Shown here: piece by piece, positions 1 to 7,649 of the stretch
How the letters are laid out: every line of letters starts with the position of its first letter
Numbering within the stretch: position 1 is the stretch's first letter
Assembly (NCBI GenBank): GCA_963760285.1
Contig: CAVXCI010000002.1
Span: 1 to 18,818 of the forward strand
Reading direction: 5' to 3'
Length of the DNA stretch: 18,818 nucleotides
Source of the DNA: PALSA-278 sp963760285
GTDB lineage: Bacteria; Acidobacteriota; Terriglobia; Acidiferrales; UBA7541
Notes under the pieces: model-generated
Databases searched by the model: none
What the model saw: the letters and a program-made list of their open reading frames with translations, nothing else
Told to the model about the DNA's origin: nothing
Translations under genes and position numbers: made by a program

Positions 1-1276
1 GCGATCATTTCCGCGCAATCGAATTGACGCCGGGCAAACTCCTTCGCACGAACTGGACATGGCCGCCGACAGCGAAGCGGCGCTGGCCATGCCCGCGGCG
101 ACAGAAGCGGAATATCGCAACCTTGTCGCGGAGACGGGCGCGCTTTTCGGTTCGCGTCACTATCGCGATTATCATTTTCTACTTACCCTCAGCGACGACG
201 TGGCCCATTTCGGCCTCGAACACCACGAATCCAGCGACGACCGCGTCGCGGAAAAGAGCATGATCGACGACACGCTGCGGCTGCACGAACGCCGAACTGC
301 TGCCGCACGAGTTCACGCATTCGTGGAACGGAAAATACCGGCGGCCCGGCCGATCTTGCCACGCCGGATTATCAGCAGCCGATGCACGACGATCTGCTGT
401 GGGTTTACGAAGGCCTCACAGAATATCTGGGCAAGGTTCTCACAACGCGCAGCGGACTCTGGACCCCCGAGCAATCCCACGAATATCTCGCCTATGTGAT
501 TGCCGGACTTGAGAGCGCATACCGGCCGCACATGGAGGCCACTGCAGGATACGGCTGACGCCGCGCAGATTCTCTACGAAGCTCCGGAAGAGTGGTCTTC
601 CTGGCGCCGCGGCGTGGACTACTACGATGAGGGCATCTGCTCTGGCTGAACGTGGACACCACGCTGCGAACCCAATACGCACGGGAAATATTCGATGAAT
701 GATTTCTGCCGCAGCTTTTACGGTGGTCCCGGCGGCGAGCCGGCGCTGAAAACCTATACGTTTGACGACATCGTCGCCGCACTCAACGCGCTTGTTCCCT
801 ACGGCTGGGCCGACATGCTGCATCAAATGCTCAATTCGCTGTCTCCCGAGCCGCCTCTCGCCGGAGTGCAAGCCGGAGGATGGAATCTCGCATGGGATGA
901 ACATCCCAACGAGATCGAAGCGGCGCGGGAATATGCCGACCATGAACTGGACCTTTACTCTTCCCTGGGCATGCTTGTGGATTCCGACGGCACGGTGCGC
1001 GACGTGGTGCTCAACGGCCTCGCCTACCAGGCGGGAATCGGACCGGACATGAGAATCGTGGCCGTCAACGGGCGGCAATTCTCGGAGGACGTGCTGCGCG
1101 GCGCGGTGCGGGATTCGCGGCAATCCACCACGCCGATTGAATTTGAAATCGCCAATGGGTCATACGTGCATAACCTGAAACTGGACTACCACGGCGGACT
1201 GCGCTATCCGCACCTGGTGCGCACCCAGGGCAGCAATATGCTGGATGAAATCCTGAAACCGCTGGCGAGTCGCTGA
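1..1276 (+). CDS. M61 family (glycyl) aminopeptidase with PDZ domain, 5'-truncated and frameshifted
   Basis: Zinc aminopeptidase of the M61 family; the start lies before the window. The zinc motif HEFTH followed by SWNGK is encoded at 306-320 and the downstream EGLTEYLG, whose second Glu is the expected third zinc ligand, at about 409-432. A PDZ-like domain (LGMLVDSDGTVRDVV ... AGIGPDMRIVAVNG) lies in the last third. The reading frame changes near 43, 290, 346, 536, 638 and 685: the protein reads continuously only if frames 3, 2, 3, 1, 2, 1, 2 are joined. The last 582 bases (695-1276) are intact in one frame. Because conserved motifs survive on both sides of every shift, I infer sequencing indels rather than a true pseudogene. 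The protein is probably exported, but the signal peptide would be outside the window. Family assignment is firm; the exact sequence before 700 is not. Confidence 0.85.
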
Positions 1277-1277
1277 G

Positions 1278-1541
1278 GTGAAAATTCGGTATCCTGCGCT
1301 GGCGGGCGGAGTGTTGATTGTGGCGGGCTTGCTGCTCCTGGGACATCCGGAATTCCGGCGTCACGTTGAAACCAAGCAGATCGAAGTCGCCGATCAGAAC
1401 ACCACGCTGGAAACTTCGGAGATTTTTACTGTCCCGCGTATTGTCAGCGCGCTGATCGTTATCTTCGGCGTGGCGCTCATCGTCGCGCCAAAGCGTCCGG
1501 AAACGACACGGATTCGCCGCGCTCTGAAACCGCGGCGATAA
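1278..1541 (+). CDS. Small two-helix membrane protein, unknown function
   Basis: An 87-residue protein with a GTG start one base after the stop of the M61 peptidase, so probably translationally coupled to it. It has two hydrophobic segments (about residues 8-22 and 53-70) separated by a polar stretch of about 30 residues, and ends in an Arg/Lys-rich tail, which predicts a hairpin in the inner membrane with both ends cytoplasmic. The pattern of helix, charged linker with a conserved-looking VADQNTT/EIFTVP stretch, and second helix resembles small DUF3185-like membrane proteins common in Acidobacteriota; this likeness is from memory and is not certain. No catalytic motif is visible. The function is unknown. 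Confidence 0.6.
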   Translation: MKIRYPALAGGVLIVAGLLLLGHPEFRRHVETKQIEVADQNTTLETSEIFTVPRIVSALIVIFGVALIVAPKRPETTRIRRALKPRR

Positions 1542-1767
1542 AAAGAAATCCGAATAATGCGTGCGCTGTAACGCTGGCACCCTGACGGTGCACTTACGAA
1601 AACCGCCCGTCGAAGGCCGGGCCACAAGCTTTGACACGCCGTAAAAACACCCGACGCAAGCACGGCGGAAATCGCGCGTAACTTTTCTCTTCGCGCTTGA
1701 GTCCCCCCGAAAAAAGTAGCAAGATAGCGCGTTTCACGTCGCGGATGGCGATAGGAGAGAGTTCGCA

Positions 1768-3834
1768 ATGACAGCGAGAAAATCGGTAACTGCTATTTTG
1801 ACAATCCTGCTGGCCGCGATGCTTTGCAGCGGCATGGCCAGGGCGCAGGAGACTCAGAAACGCCCGATAACCTTCGATGATTTAATTTCCATGCATCGTA
1901 TCAGCGATCCGCAAATCTCGCCGGATGGGAAATGGGTTACTTACACCGTTTCAACGCCCGATTTGGAAGCCAATCACTCGATGACCTATATCTGGATCGT
2001 CGGCATCGAAGGCGGTGAGTCTCGCCAATTGACCAACAGCGGAAGGGATTCGCGCGCGCGCTGGTCTCCGGATGGAAAGCGCATCGCGTTTCTTTCCTCC
2101 CGCGATGGTTCCGAACAAATCTACCTGCTTTCGATGGATGGAGGAGATGCACGGCAAGTCACCCGCCTTTTCACGGAAGCCGACAATGAGTTGTGGGCGC
2201 CGGACGGGAAAAGCATCGCCTTCATCTCGCGCGTTTATCCCGATTGCGCCGACGACGCCTGCAACAAAGCTCGGGATGATGCCGCCGCCAAAAGCAAAGT
2301 GAAGGCGCATGTCTATGACAAGCTGCTCTATCGCCATTGGACGGAATGGTGGGACGGCAAGCGCAGTCATCTTTTCATTGTTTCAGCGACGGGCGGAACG
2401 CCGCGCGACCTCACGCCCGGAGCGGATTACGATGTTCCACCGTTCAATTTGGGCGCGCCGGAGTCCATTGCGTTTTCGCCCGACAGTCGAGAGATTTGCT
2501 TCACGGCCAACACGGATAAGGACGAAGCGCTGAGCACAAATGGCGACCTCTTCACCGTTCCGGCGGCGGGCGGCGCTCCTCCCAGCCACATCACCACGAA
2601 TCGCGGCAACGATTGGGGTCCGGTCTATTCGCCGGACGGAAGCGCCATTCTTTATCGTTCGCAGGCCACCTACGGCTACGAAAGCGACCTTTGGCGGCTG
2701 ATGGTCTACCGCCGTGATTCCACCCGGCCGATGCAGGTGGCGCAACAATTTGACGGCAATCCGGATTCGTACGCCTGGTCGCCCGACGGCCACACAATTT
2801 ATTTCACCGCTGAATACCACGCTGAGATGCCGCTCTACGCCGTTGCTCCCGAACCGGATGCTGTGCCGCGCGTCGTACTGAAGGACGGGTTCAATGACGA
2901 ATTTGCCGTCAGCCCCGACGGAAAAACACTGGTCTTCGCGCGTACCAGCCTCACCATGCCGGCGGAAATCTTTACCGCTGACACCGACGGCTCCGGCGTG
3001 CGGCAAATCACGCACCAGAACGCGACGCTGCTGGCGCAGCTTGAATTGCCGGCGGCGGAGCCGTTGTGGTTTAGAGGAGGCGGCGGCGCAAAAATCGAAG
3101 GGCTGCTGCTAAAGCCTCCGCAATTCGATCCTGGGAAAAAATATCCGATGCTGCTGCTGGTGCACGGCGGACCGCAGGGCGCGTGGGACGACGCCTGGGG
3201 CTATCGTTGGAATCAGCAGGTGATGGCCGCGCCGGGGTACCTCGTGTTGATGATCAATCAACACGGCTCGACCGGCTACGGACAACAACTCACCGCGGAA
3301 ATCAGCGGCGATTGGGGAGGAAAAGTTTTTCAGGATTTGATGGACGGAGTGGATTACGCCGTGGCGCAATATCCGTTCATTGACGGCTCGCGCGTCGCTG
3401 CCGCCGGCGGTTCCTACGGCGGCTACATGATGGATTGGATGGAATCGCAGTCCAAGGGCCGCTTCAAATGCATTATCAGCCACGCCGGGCCTTACGACAC
3501 GTTCAGCATGTATGCCACCGACGAATTATGGTTCGAGGATTGGGAATTCAAAGGCACGCCGTGGAACAATCCGGAGTTATACGACAAGTGGAATCCCGCG
3601 AAATATGCGGCCGACTTTGGAAAATACAAAACGCCGGTGCTGATCATCGGCGGCGAAAAAGATTTTCGCATACCGTACACGCAGGAACTCGAGTTCTTCG
3701 CCGCGCTCCAGCGTCAGGGCGTCCCCTCGAAATTAATTATTTTCCCCGACGAAGGCCATTGGGTGCTGAAAGCCCAAAACAGCCAGTTCTGGTACAAGGA
3801 ATTCCTCGGCTGGCTGGCCAAGTGGCTACAGTAG
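1768..3834 (+). CDS. Secreted S9 family peptidase (prolyl oligopeptidase / acylaminoacyl-peptidase type)
   Basis: A 688-residue serine peptidase that trims short peptides. Residues 1-26 form a signal peptide ending in ARA. The N-terminal half is a beta-propeller: seven copies of a SPDG-like blade motif (ISPDGKW, WSPDGKR, WAPDGKS, FSPDSRE, YSPDGSA, WSPDGHT, VSPDGKT) match the seven blades of the family. The C-terminal alpha/beta-hydrolase domain carries the catalytic Ser549 in GGSYGG, Asp632 in GGEKDFR and His664 in DEGHW, all in the expected order. The start is supported by AGGAGAG a few bases upstream. Length is normal for S9. It probably acts in the periplasm on peptides. It follows the M61 peptidase gene in the same direction after a 226-base gap, which could be a shared peptide-scavenging theme or chance. 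Confidence 0.95.
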   Translation: MTARKSVTAILTILLAAMLCSGMARAQETQKRPITFDDLISMHRISDPQISPDGKWVTYTVSTPDLEANHSMTYIWIVGIEGGESRQLTNSGRDSRARWSPDGKRIAFLSSRDGSEQIYLLSMDGGDARQVTRLFTEADNELWAPDGKSIAFISRVYPDCADDACNKARDDAAAKSKVKAHVYDKLLYRHWTEWWDGKRSHLFIVSATGGTPRDLTPGADYDVPPFNLGAPESIAFSPDSREICFTANTDKDEALSTNGDLFTVPAAGGAPPSHITTNRGNDWGPVYSPDGSAILYRSQATYGYESDLWRLMVYRRDSTRPMQVAQQFDGNPDSYAWSPDGHTIYFTAEYHAEMPLYAVAPEPDAVPRVVLKDGFNDEFAVSPDGKTLVFARTSLTMPAEIFTADTDGSGVRQITHQNATLLAQLELPAAEPLWFRGGGGAKIEGLLLKPPQFDPGKKYPMLLLVHGGPQGAWDDAWGYRWNQQVMAAPGYLVLMINQHGSTGYGQQLTAEISGDWGGKVFQDLMDGVDYAVAQYPFIDGSRVAAAGGSYGGYMMDWMESQSKGRFKCIISHAGPYDTFSMYATDELWFEDWEFKGTPWNNPELYDKWNPAKYAADFGKYKTPVLIIGGEKDFRIPYTQELEFFAALQRQGVPSKLIIFPDEGHWVLKAQNSQFWYKEFLGWLAKWLQ

Positions 3835-3861
3835 ACTATGTGGGTTGGGAGCTCTGACACA

Positions 3862-4995
3862 ATGACCGAGCGGGACTACTGGCTTGACCTTTTCACAGGC
3901 GCGACATGGGCAGAATTCCTAGCGGCGGGAGGTGCGGTCTCAGGGCATAGAGGTTCCCGGTGGAACGCTGTGCAAAAAATAAAGCCCGGCGACTATCTTC
4001 TTTGCTATCTCACAGGGGTGTCTCGCTTCATTGCTGTGCTCGAAGTAACCTCAAAACCCTATCAGGATTCGAGTCCGATATGGAAGGACGACGATTTCCC
4101 CTCGCGCATGAATGTGAAAAGCATTGTCTCACTCACACCCGAAACCGCAGTGCCCGTGTTTGAGCTTAGAGATCACCTCAGCATCTTCAAGGACCTGAAA
4201 AGCCCGAATGCGTGGACCGGCAGTTTCCGCAGCTCTCCTTCAAAGTGGAAGGCCGCCGATGCCGAGACTGTTCTTGCAGCGCTTTTGGATGCTGAAAAAA
4301 ATCCTGTTGTGCGGCCAACCGACCCGGCAAAGCTGGCCAGAAGGCCCAAGGCCTTCAAAACTCGAATTGGCTCCGTGACGGTTCCTGAAAGTGACAGACC
4401 GCTTCTTGCCACCCCGGAAATCGAAGGAAAACCTTCCCCCGAGGCAGAAGGCATTAGGGAACCGAGCGAACATGAAGAAATGCAGTGGCTGCTCCTCAAG
4501 TTGGGAAGCGACATGGGCTTTGACGTGTGGGTCGCCCGGAACGACAAAGGCCGCCAGTTCAGGGGCCAGCGATTCGCGGAGCTGTCCAGGCTAAAGTCGG
4601 AGCTTCCCTTGCAGTTTGACGAGGGAACGAACAAGACGATCCAACTAATTGACGTCCTATGGCTCAGAAGCAATGCAATCATTGCAGCGTTTGAAATCGA
4701 AAGTACTACGTCTGTCTATTCGGGTCTGCTTCGGATGTCCGACCTCGTAGCAATGCAGCCAAATTTGAATATACCGCTTTACCTTGTTGCTCCGGATGAT
4801 CGGCGACAAAAGGTAATCGATGAAATCAATCGACCGACGTTCGGTCGCCTATCACCCCCACTATCAGAAATTTGCAGGTTCATTTCATTCTCGGATCTCC
4901 GGGCACGCCTGAAGGAGGCGGAGCCTCTGGTCAAGTATTTGAAACCTGAATTCCTAGAAGAACTATCGGAGTCCTGCGAGATCGAAGAAGCGTAG
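3862..4995 (+). CDS. EVE (PUA-like) domain fused to PD-(D/E)XK-type nuclease domain; putative modification-dependent restriction protein
   Basis: A 377-residue two-domain protein. Residues about 5-135 (YWLDLFTG ... KIKPGDYLLCYLTGVSRF ... LEVTS) look like an EVE/PUA-type fold, a family that reads modified bases in DNA or RNA. After a charged, Pro-rich linker, residues about 215-345 resemble a restriction-endonuclease fold: Asp264 in LIDVLW, then Glu278 and Glu280 in AFEIES. This is a D-X13-ExE arrangement in which the usual Lys is Glu, as in BamHI. I chose ATG 3862 because GGGAG (3847-3851) lies at good spacing; the in-frame ATG at 3838 has no ribosome site. It sits 27 bases after the S9 gene and is locally AT-richer (27-28 G+C in two 60-base stretches), hinting at transfer. 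Known EVE-nuclease fusions restrict modified phage DNA; that role here is inference. No experimentally defined homologue is known to me. Confidence 0.75.
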   Translation: MTERDYWLDLFTGATWAEFLAAGGAVSGHRGSRWNAVQKIKPGDYLLCYLTGVSRFIAVLEVTSKPYQDSSPIWKDDDFPSRMNVKSIVSLTPETAVPVFELRDHLSIFKDLKSPNAWTGSFRSSPSKWKAADAETVLAALLDAEKNPVVRPTDPAKLARRPKAFKTRIGSVTVPESDRPLLATPEIEGKPSPEAEGIREPSEHEEMQWLLLKLGSDMGFDVWVARNDKGRQFRGQRFAELSRLKSELPLQFDEGTNKTIQLIDVLWLRSNAIIAAFEIESTTSVYSGLLRMSDLVAMQPNLNIPLYLVAPDDRRQKVIDEINRPTFGRLSPPLSEICRFISFSDLRARLKEAEPLVKYLKPEFLEELSESCEIEEA

Positions 4996-5048
4996 CTTTC
5001 CCGGCGGACACGGTCCGGAGAGCAAACTTGAGTTGTACAGGTTAAGTT

Positions 5049-5243
5049 ATGAGCAAGTATGAATCCGCAAAATCCATTGAGATGAAGAAGGCCCGTGTTG
5101 CTCACCAATGTGAGGCATGCGGTCGAAATATCGAAAAAGGGCAAGAATATTTCAGAGAATCGTTGGGCTTGGTGGCAAAACCGCCGGGCTTGCACCTTCG
5201 CTGCTTTTGCATCGGCTGTGGGGAGAAATATCGTGGGCAGTAG
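5049..5243 (+). CDS. Small Cys-rich, probably zinc-binding protein
   Basis: A 64-residue protein with CEACG (Cys21, Cys24) near the N-terminal third, and His49, Cys52, Cys54 and Cys57 in LHLRCFCIGCG near the end. Two CxxC knuckles about 30 residues apart predict one zinc site of zinc-ribbon or treble-clef type. The intervening NIEKGQEYFRE resembles the beta-hairpin seen in other small zinc-ribbon proteins. The start at 5049 has only a weak upstream ribosome site. It lies 53 bases after the EVE-nuclease gene and 62 bases before the CPBP protease gene, in the same direction, so it may be an accessory factor of the nuclease. The function is unknown; it could bind nucleic acid or protein. Confidence 0.6.
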   Translation: MSKYESAKSIEMKKARVAHQCEACGRNIEKGQEYFRESLGLVAKPPGLHLRCFCIGCGEKYRGQ

Positions 5244-5296
5244 CTAACGCCGGCGAAACTTCTGATTATTGTCAGGCGTATAGGAACTGCACGCTT

Positions 5297-5301
5297 GGAG
5301 G
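5297..5301 (+). promoter_or_regulatory. Ribosome binding site of the CPBP gene
   Basis: GGAGG four bases before ATG 5306. It fixes this start rather than the in-frame ATG a few codons inside. The spacing is short but the core is perfect. Confidence 0.6.
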
Positions 5302-5305
5302 ATAA

Positions 5306-6301
5306 ATGGCTGACGAATTTGGAGCGATGAATTTGCCTTTACAAAATGAGGATGCTGGGACGGACTTCGCGCCGTTGCCACCTCAGCGCTCCGGCTTCGC
5401 TAACATATTTCTCGGGCCGAACGGAATTCGTGCGGGGTGGCGGCTGCTGCTGTTCGTTATTTTTTTCGCGGCGATCGTGTTCGGAGTCCAATTCGTTCTG
5501 AAGCATATTCCCGCGCTGGTCGCCTGGCAAAAAACGCAGGACCCGCACGTGATGACCGCGCCTGGGCAAATCCTCGGCGAAGGAATTGGAATTTTTGCCC
5601 TCTTCGTATCCGCGTGGCTGATGTCGCTGATTGAGAAACGCACCTTTGCGGACTACTATCTGCCGGGCCGCGAGGCTTTCGGCAAACGCTTCTGGCAGGG
5701 CGTGCCTTACGGTTTCGTGATGCTCTCGCTGCTGCTGGGAATGATTGCCGCGTTGCACGGATTTTCGCTGGGCGGCATGGCACTGAGCGCCCACCAGGCA
5801 TTGCACTACGGACTTCTCTTCGGTATCGGATTCGTCATGGTGGGAATTTTCGAGGAATTTTCCTTCCGCGGATACATGCAGTCCACGCTGGGATCGGGAA
5901 TCGGCTTCTGGCCGGCGGCGATTTTGCTCTCCATTCTCTTCGGCGCGGCACACATCAGCAATATCGGCGAGGCGTGGTACGGAGCGACGATGGCCGGCTC
6001 GTTCGGGCTGCTGGCCGCTTTCAGCTTGAGCCGCACCGGAAATATCTGGTTTCCCATCGGCATGCACGCCGGATGGGACTGGGGCGAGACGTATTTCTAC
6101 TCCACGCCGGATAGCGGCTTTCTAGCCAAGGGGCATCTGCTGAATTCGTCGTTCCACGGCGCCAAGTGGCTTACGGGCGGCACGGTCGGCCCGGAAGGCA
6201 GCGCGTTTGTCTTCCCCATTCTGTTGCTGGCCGCGGTTGGAATTCATTTTCTTTTCCCCGCGCGGCGCGTCGATGGGCACGGTCGTACCTTGAGTAACTA
6301 G
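5306..6301 (+). CDS. CPBP family intramembrane glutamic endopeptidase (CAAX/Abi protease)
   Basis: A 331-residue multi-pass membrane protease. All family motifs are present: motif 1 EExxxR (Glu183, Glu184, Arg188 in FEEFSFRGY), motif 2 FxxxH (FGAAH, His216) and motif 3 HxxxD (His254 and Asp258 in MHAGWDW). About eight hydrophobic segments are visible, starting near residue 45 after a polar N-terminus. CPBP proteins cleave within the membrane and include the Rce1 prenyl-protein protease and bacteriocin-immunity or abortive-infection (Abi) relatives. The substrate here cannot be told from sequence. The gene follows the EVE-nuclease and Cys-rich genes with a gap of only 62 bases, so co-transcription is plausible. 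CPBP genes are also common as single housekeeping genes in this type of genome, so linkage with defence is uncertain. Confidence 0.92.
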   Translation: MADEFGAMNLPLQNEDAGTDFAPLPPQRSGFANIFLGPNGIRAGWRLLLFVIFFAAIVFGVQFVLKHIPALVAWQKTQDPHVMTAPGQILGEGIGIFALFVSAWLMSLIEKRTFADYYLPGREAFGKRFWQGVPYGFVMLSLLLGMIAALHGFSLGGMALSAHQALHYGLLFGIGFVMVGIFEEFSFRGYMQSTLGSGIGFWPAAILLSILFGAAHISNIGEAWYGATMAGSFGLLAAFSLSRTGNIWFPIGMHAGWDWGETYFYSTPDSGFLAKGHLLNSSFHGAKWLTGGTVGPEGSAFVFPILLLAAVGIHFLFPARRVDGHGRTLSN

Positions 6302-6363
6302 GCGCTCGCCGCTGAATACTTTCCGGCCGGCCTCGGATTTCGCGGACATACTCGCTCGGGTTC

Positions 6364-7458
6364 TTAAATTGAGTTGGCTTCAGAAAGTGTCTGCGAATAG
6401 ACCGCCAGCGTGGCTTCCGCCATGTGATCGGCGGTGAAGCGGGCGCGCACGGTGGCGCGCCCCGCCTCTCCCAGGATGGCGGCTTCCGACGGATTTTGAA
6501 GCAGGCGTGACACCGCGCCCGCAAACGCTTCCGGCTCACACGCCACCAGCATGCGTCCATTCTTGCCGTCTTCCAGAATTTCCGGAATGCCGCCGCTGGC
6601 GACGGCGATCACCGGGATTCCGCGGGCCATCGCGTCCAGCAAGGAAGATCCCAGCGGCTCGGCAAGCGACGGAAAGAGGAAAATATCGAGCGCGGCATAA
6701 ACACGGTCCACATCCTCGACGAAGCCGGTGAAGATGACGCGATCCGAAATTCCCAGTTCGCGCACCAGTTCCTCCAAGTGAGTGCGATAGGGACCATGGC
6801 CCGCCAGCAGCAGCCGGCATTGCGGAAAACGCTCGCATAAAAGGACCAGAGTATGCAGCAGCACATCCTGTCCCTTTTCCGGCACGAGCTGTCCCACGCA
6901 GCCCAGAAGGAATTCGTTTTCCCTGACGCCCCAGCGCGCGCGCGCTGAGGCGCGTTCGTCGGGGGTGAAGGGCGGTGGAACGGGCACGCCGTCGTGTACC
7001 ACGGCAATTCGGGACGGTTCCAAGCCGGAGGCTACGATGCTGGCGTCCACATAGCGCGAAACAGCGATGATGCGCCGCACGGCCAGATATCGCGCCATGG
7101 CCGCGCGACCCGGACTAAGCGCATAGGCCACGCGGCGGGAAACTATGAGGGATGCGCGGCGGCGGGCGCCCGCCAGCCATGCAGCCGTCAGCCCGTGAGG
7201 CTCGTGGGCATGGATAATGTCGAAATTATGATCGCGCAAAAGTCGTCGAAGCATTCGCGCCATGGATATGCGCCGAAAATGCGGACACACAGGATGCACA
7301 CGAACGCCCGCGTCCCGAGCGCGCTTGGCCAGAGGCGTTTCCCGCACCGCGATTAATTCCGCCCCATGCCCCCGAGCGAGAAGGCCGCGCACTAGAAGGA
7401 AAACCTGCGCCTGCCCGCCACGCCAATCCGGGCCGGTATCCAAATGAAGGGTATTCAT
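6364..7458 (-). CDS. Glycosyltransferase family 4 (GT-B fold)
   Basis: A 364-residue cytoplasmic glycosyltransferase that probably moves a sugar from a nucleotide-sugar to a lipid or polysaccharide precursor. The N-terminal acceptor half has DWRGGQAQV (the usual Gly-Gly loop) and HAHEPHGLTA. The C-terminal donor half has CVGQLVPEKGQDVLL and the EX7E region AEPLGSSLLDAMARG, in which the second Glu is Asp (Glu267, Asp275), a conservative change. GGIPEIL follows, as is usual in the family. I use ATG 7458; a TTG at 7494 would add 12 residues with no ribosome site. It stands alone on the minus strand between the convergent CPBP gene and the divergent PEGA protease, so no cluster context reveals the product. 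Acceptor and sugar are unknown. Confidence 0.9.
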   Translation of the reverse strand: MNTLHLDTGPDWRGGQAQVFLLVRGLLARGHGAELIAVRETPLAKRARDAGVRVHPVCPHFRRISMARMLRRLLRDHNFDIIHAHEPHGLTAAWLAGARRRASLIVSRRVAYALSPGRAAMARYLAVRRIIAVSRYVDASIVASGLEPSRIAVVHDGVPVPPPFTPDERASARARWGVRENEFLLGCVGQLVPEKGQDVLLHTLVLLCERFPQCRLLLAGHGPYRTHLEELVRELGISDRVIFTGFVEDVDRVYAALDIFLFPSLAEPLGSSLLDAMARGIPVIAVASGGIPEILEDGKNGRMLVACEPEAFAGAVSRLLQNPSEAAILGEAGRATVRARFTADHMAEATLAVYSQTLSEANSI

Positions 7459-7591
7459 TCGACCACTTGAAATAAGTCTATCATCCTGGTGCAATTGGTC
7501 GGCAGTACCACCACGCTGCCTGTGCCTTGCGTAACACTGGAAAGACGCATGGACCGCCGAATGCCGGAGGCCAAAGAGCCAACAGACAGTA

Positions 7592-7620
7592 TTGACGCGA
7601 AAGACAATGCGTTCTATCTT
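7592..7620 (+). promoter_or_regulatory. Sigma70-like promoter of the PEGA protease gene
   Basis: TTGACG (7592-7597), a 17-base spacer and TATCTT (7615-7620). The -35 matches consensus at five of six positions, and the spacing is ideal. It would give a leader of about 23 bases that contains the ribosome site. Confidence 0.5.
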
Positions 7621-7638
7621 TTCTGACCGGAGTCACTC

Positions 7639-7643
7639 GGAGG
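7639..7643 (+). promoter_or_regulatory. Ribosome binding site of the PEGA protease gene
   Basis: GGAGG with six bases to ATG 7650. It supports this start. Confidence 0.6.
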
Positions 7644-7649
7644 CAACCG

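Noticed and set aside
440..1123. 227-codon open frame on the minus strand
   Set aside because: Antisense to the M61 peptidase and its PDZ domain; no motif and no ribosome site.
1577..1591. GCACC-CTGAC-GGTGC hairpin as terminator
   Set aside because: Only five pairs and no T-run after it.
1631..1636. TTGACA as -35 of the S9 peptidase gene
   Set aside because: No -10-like hexamer at 16-18 bases downstream.
2383..3015. 210-codon open frame on the minus strand
   Set aside because: Antisense to the propeller region of the S9 peptidase.
5339..6067. 242-codon open frame on the minus strand
   Set aside because: Antisense shadow of the CPBP protease gene, whose motifs and ribosome site are clear; the antisense product has no family likeness.
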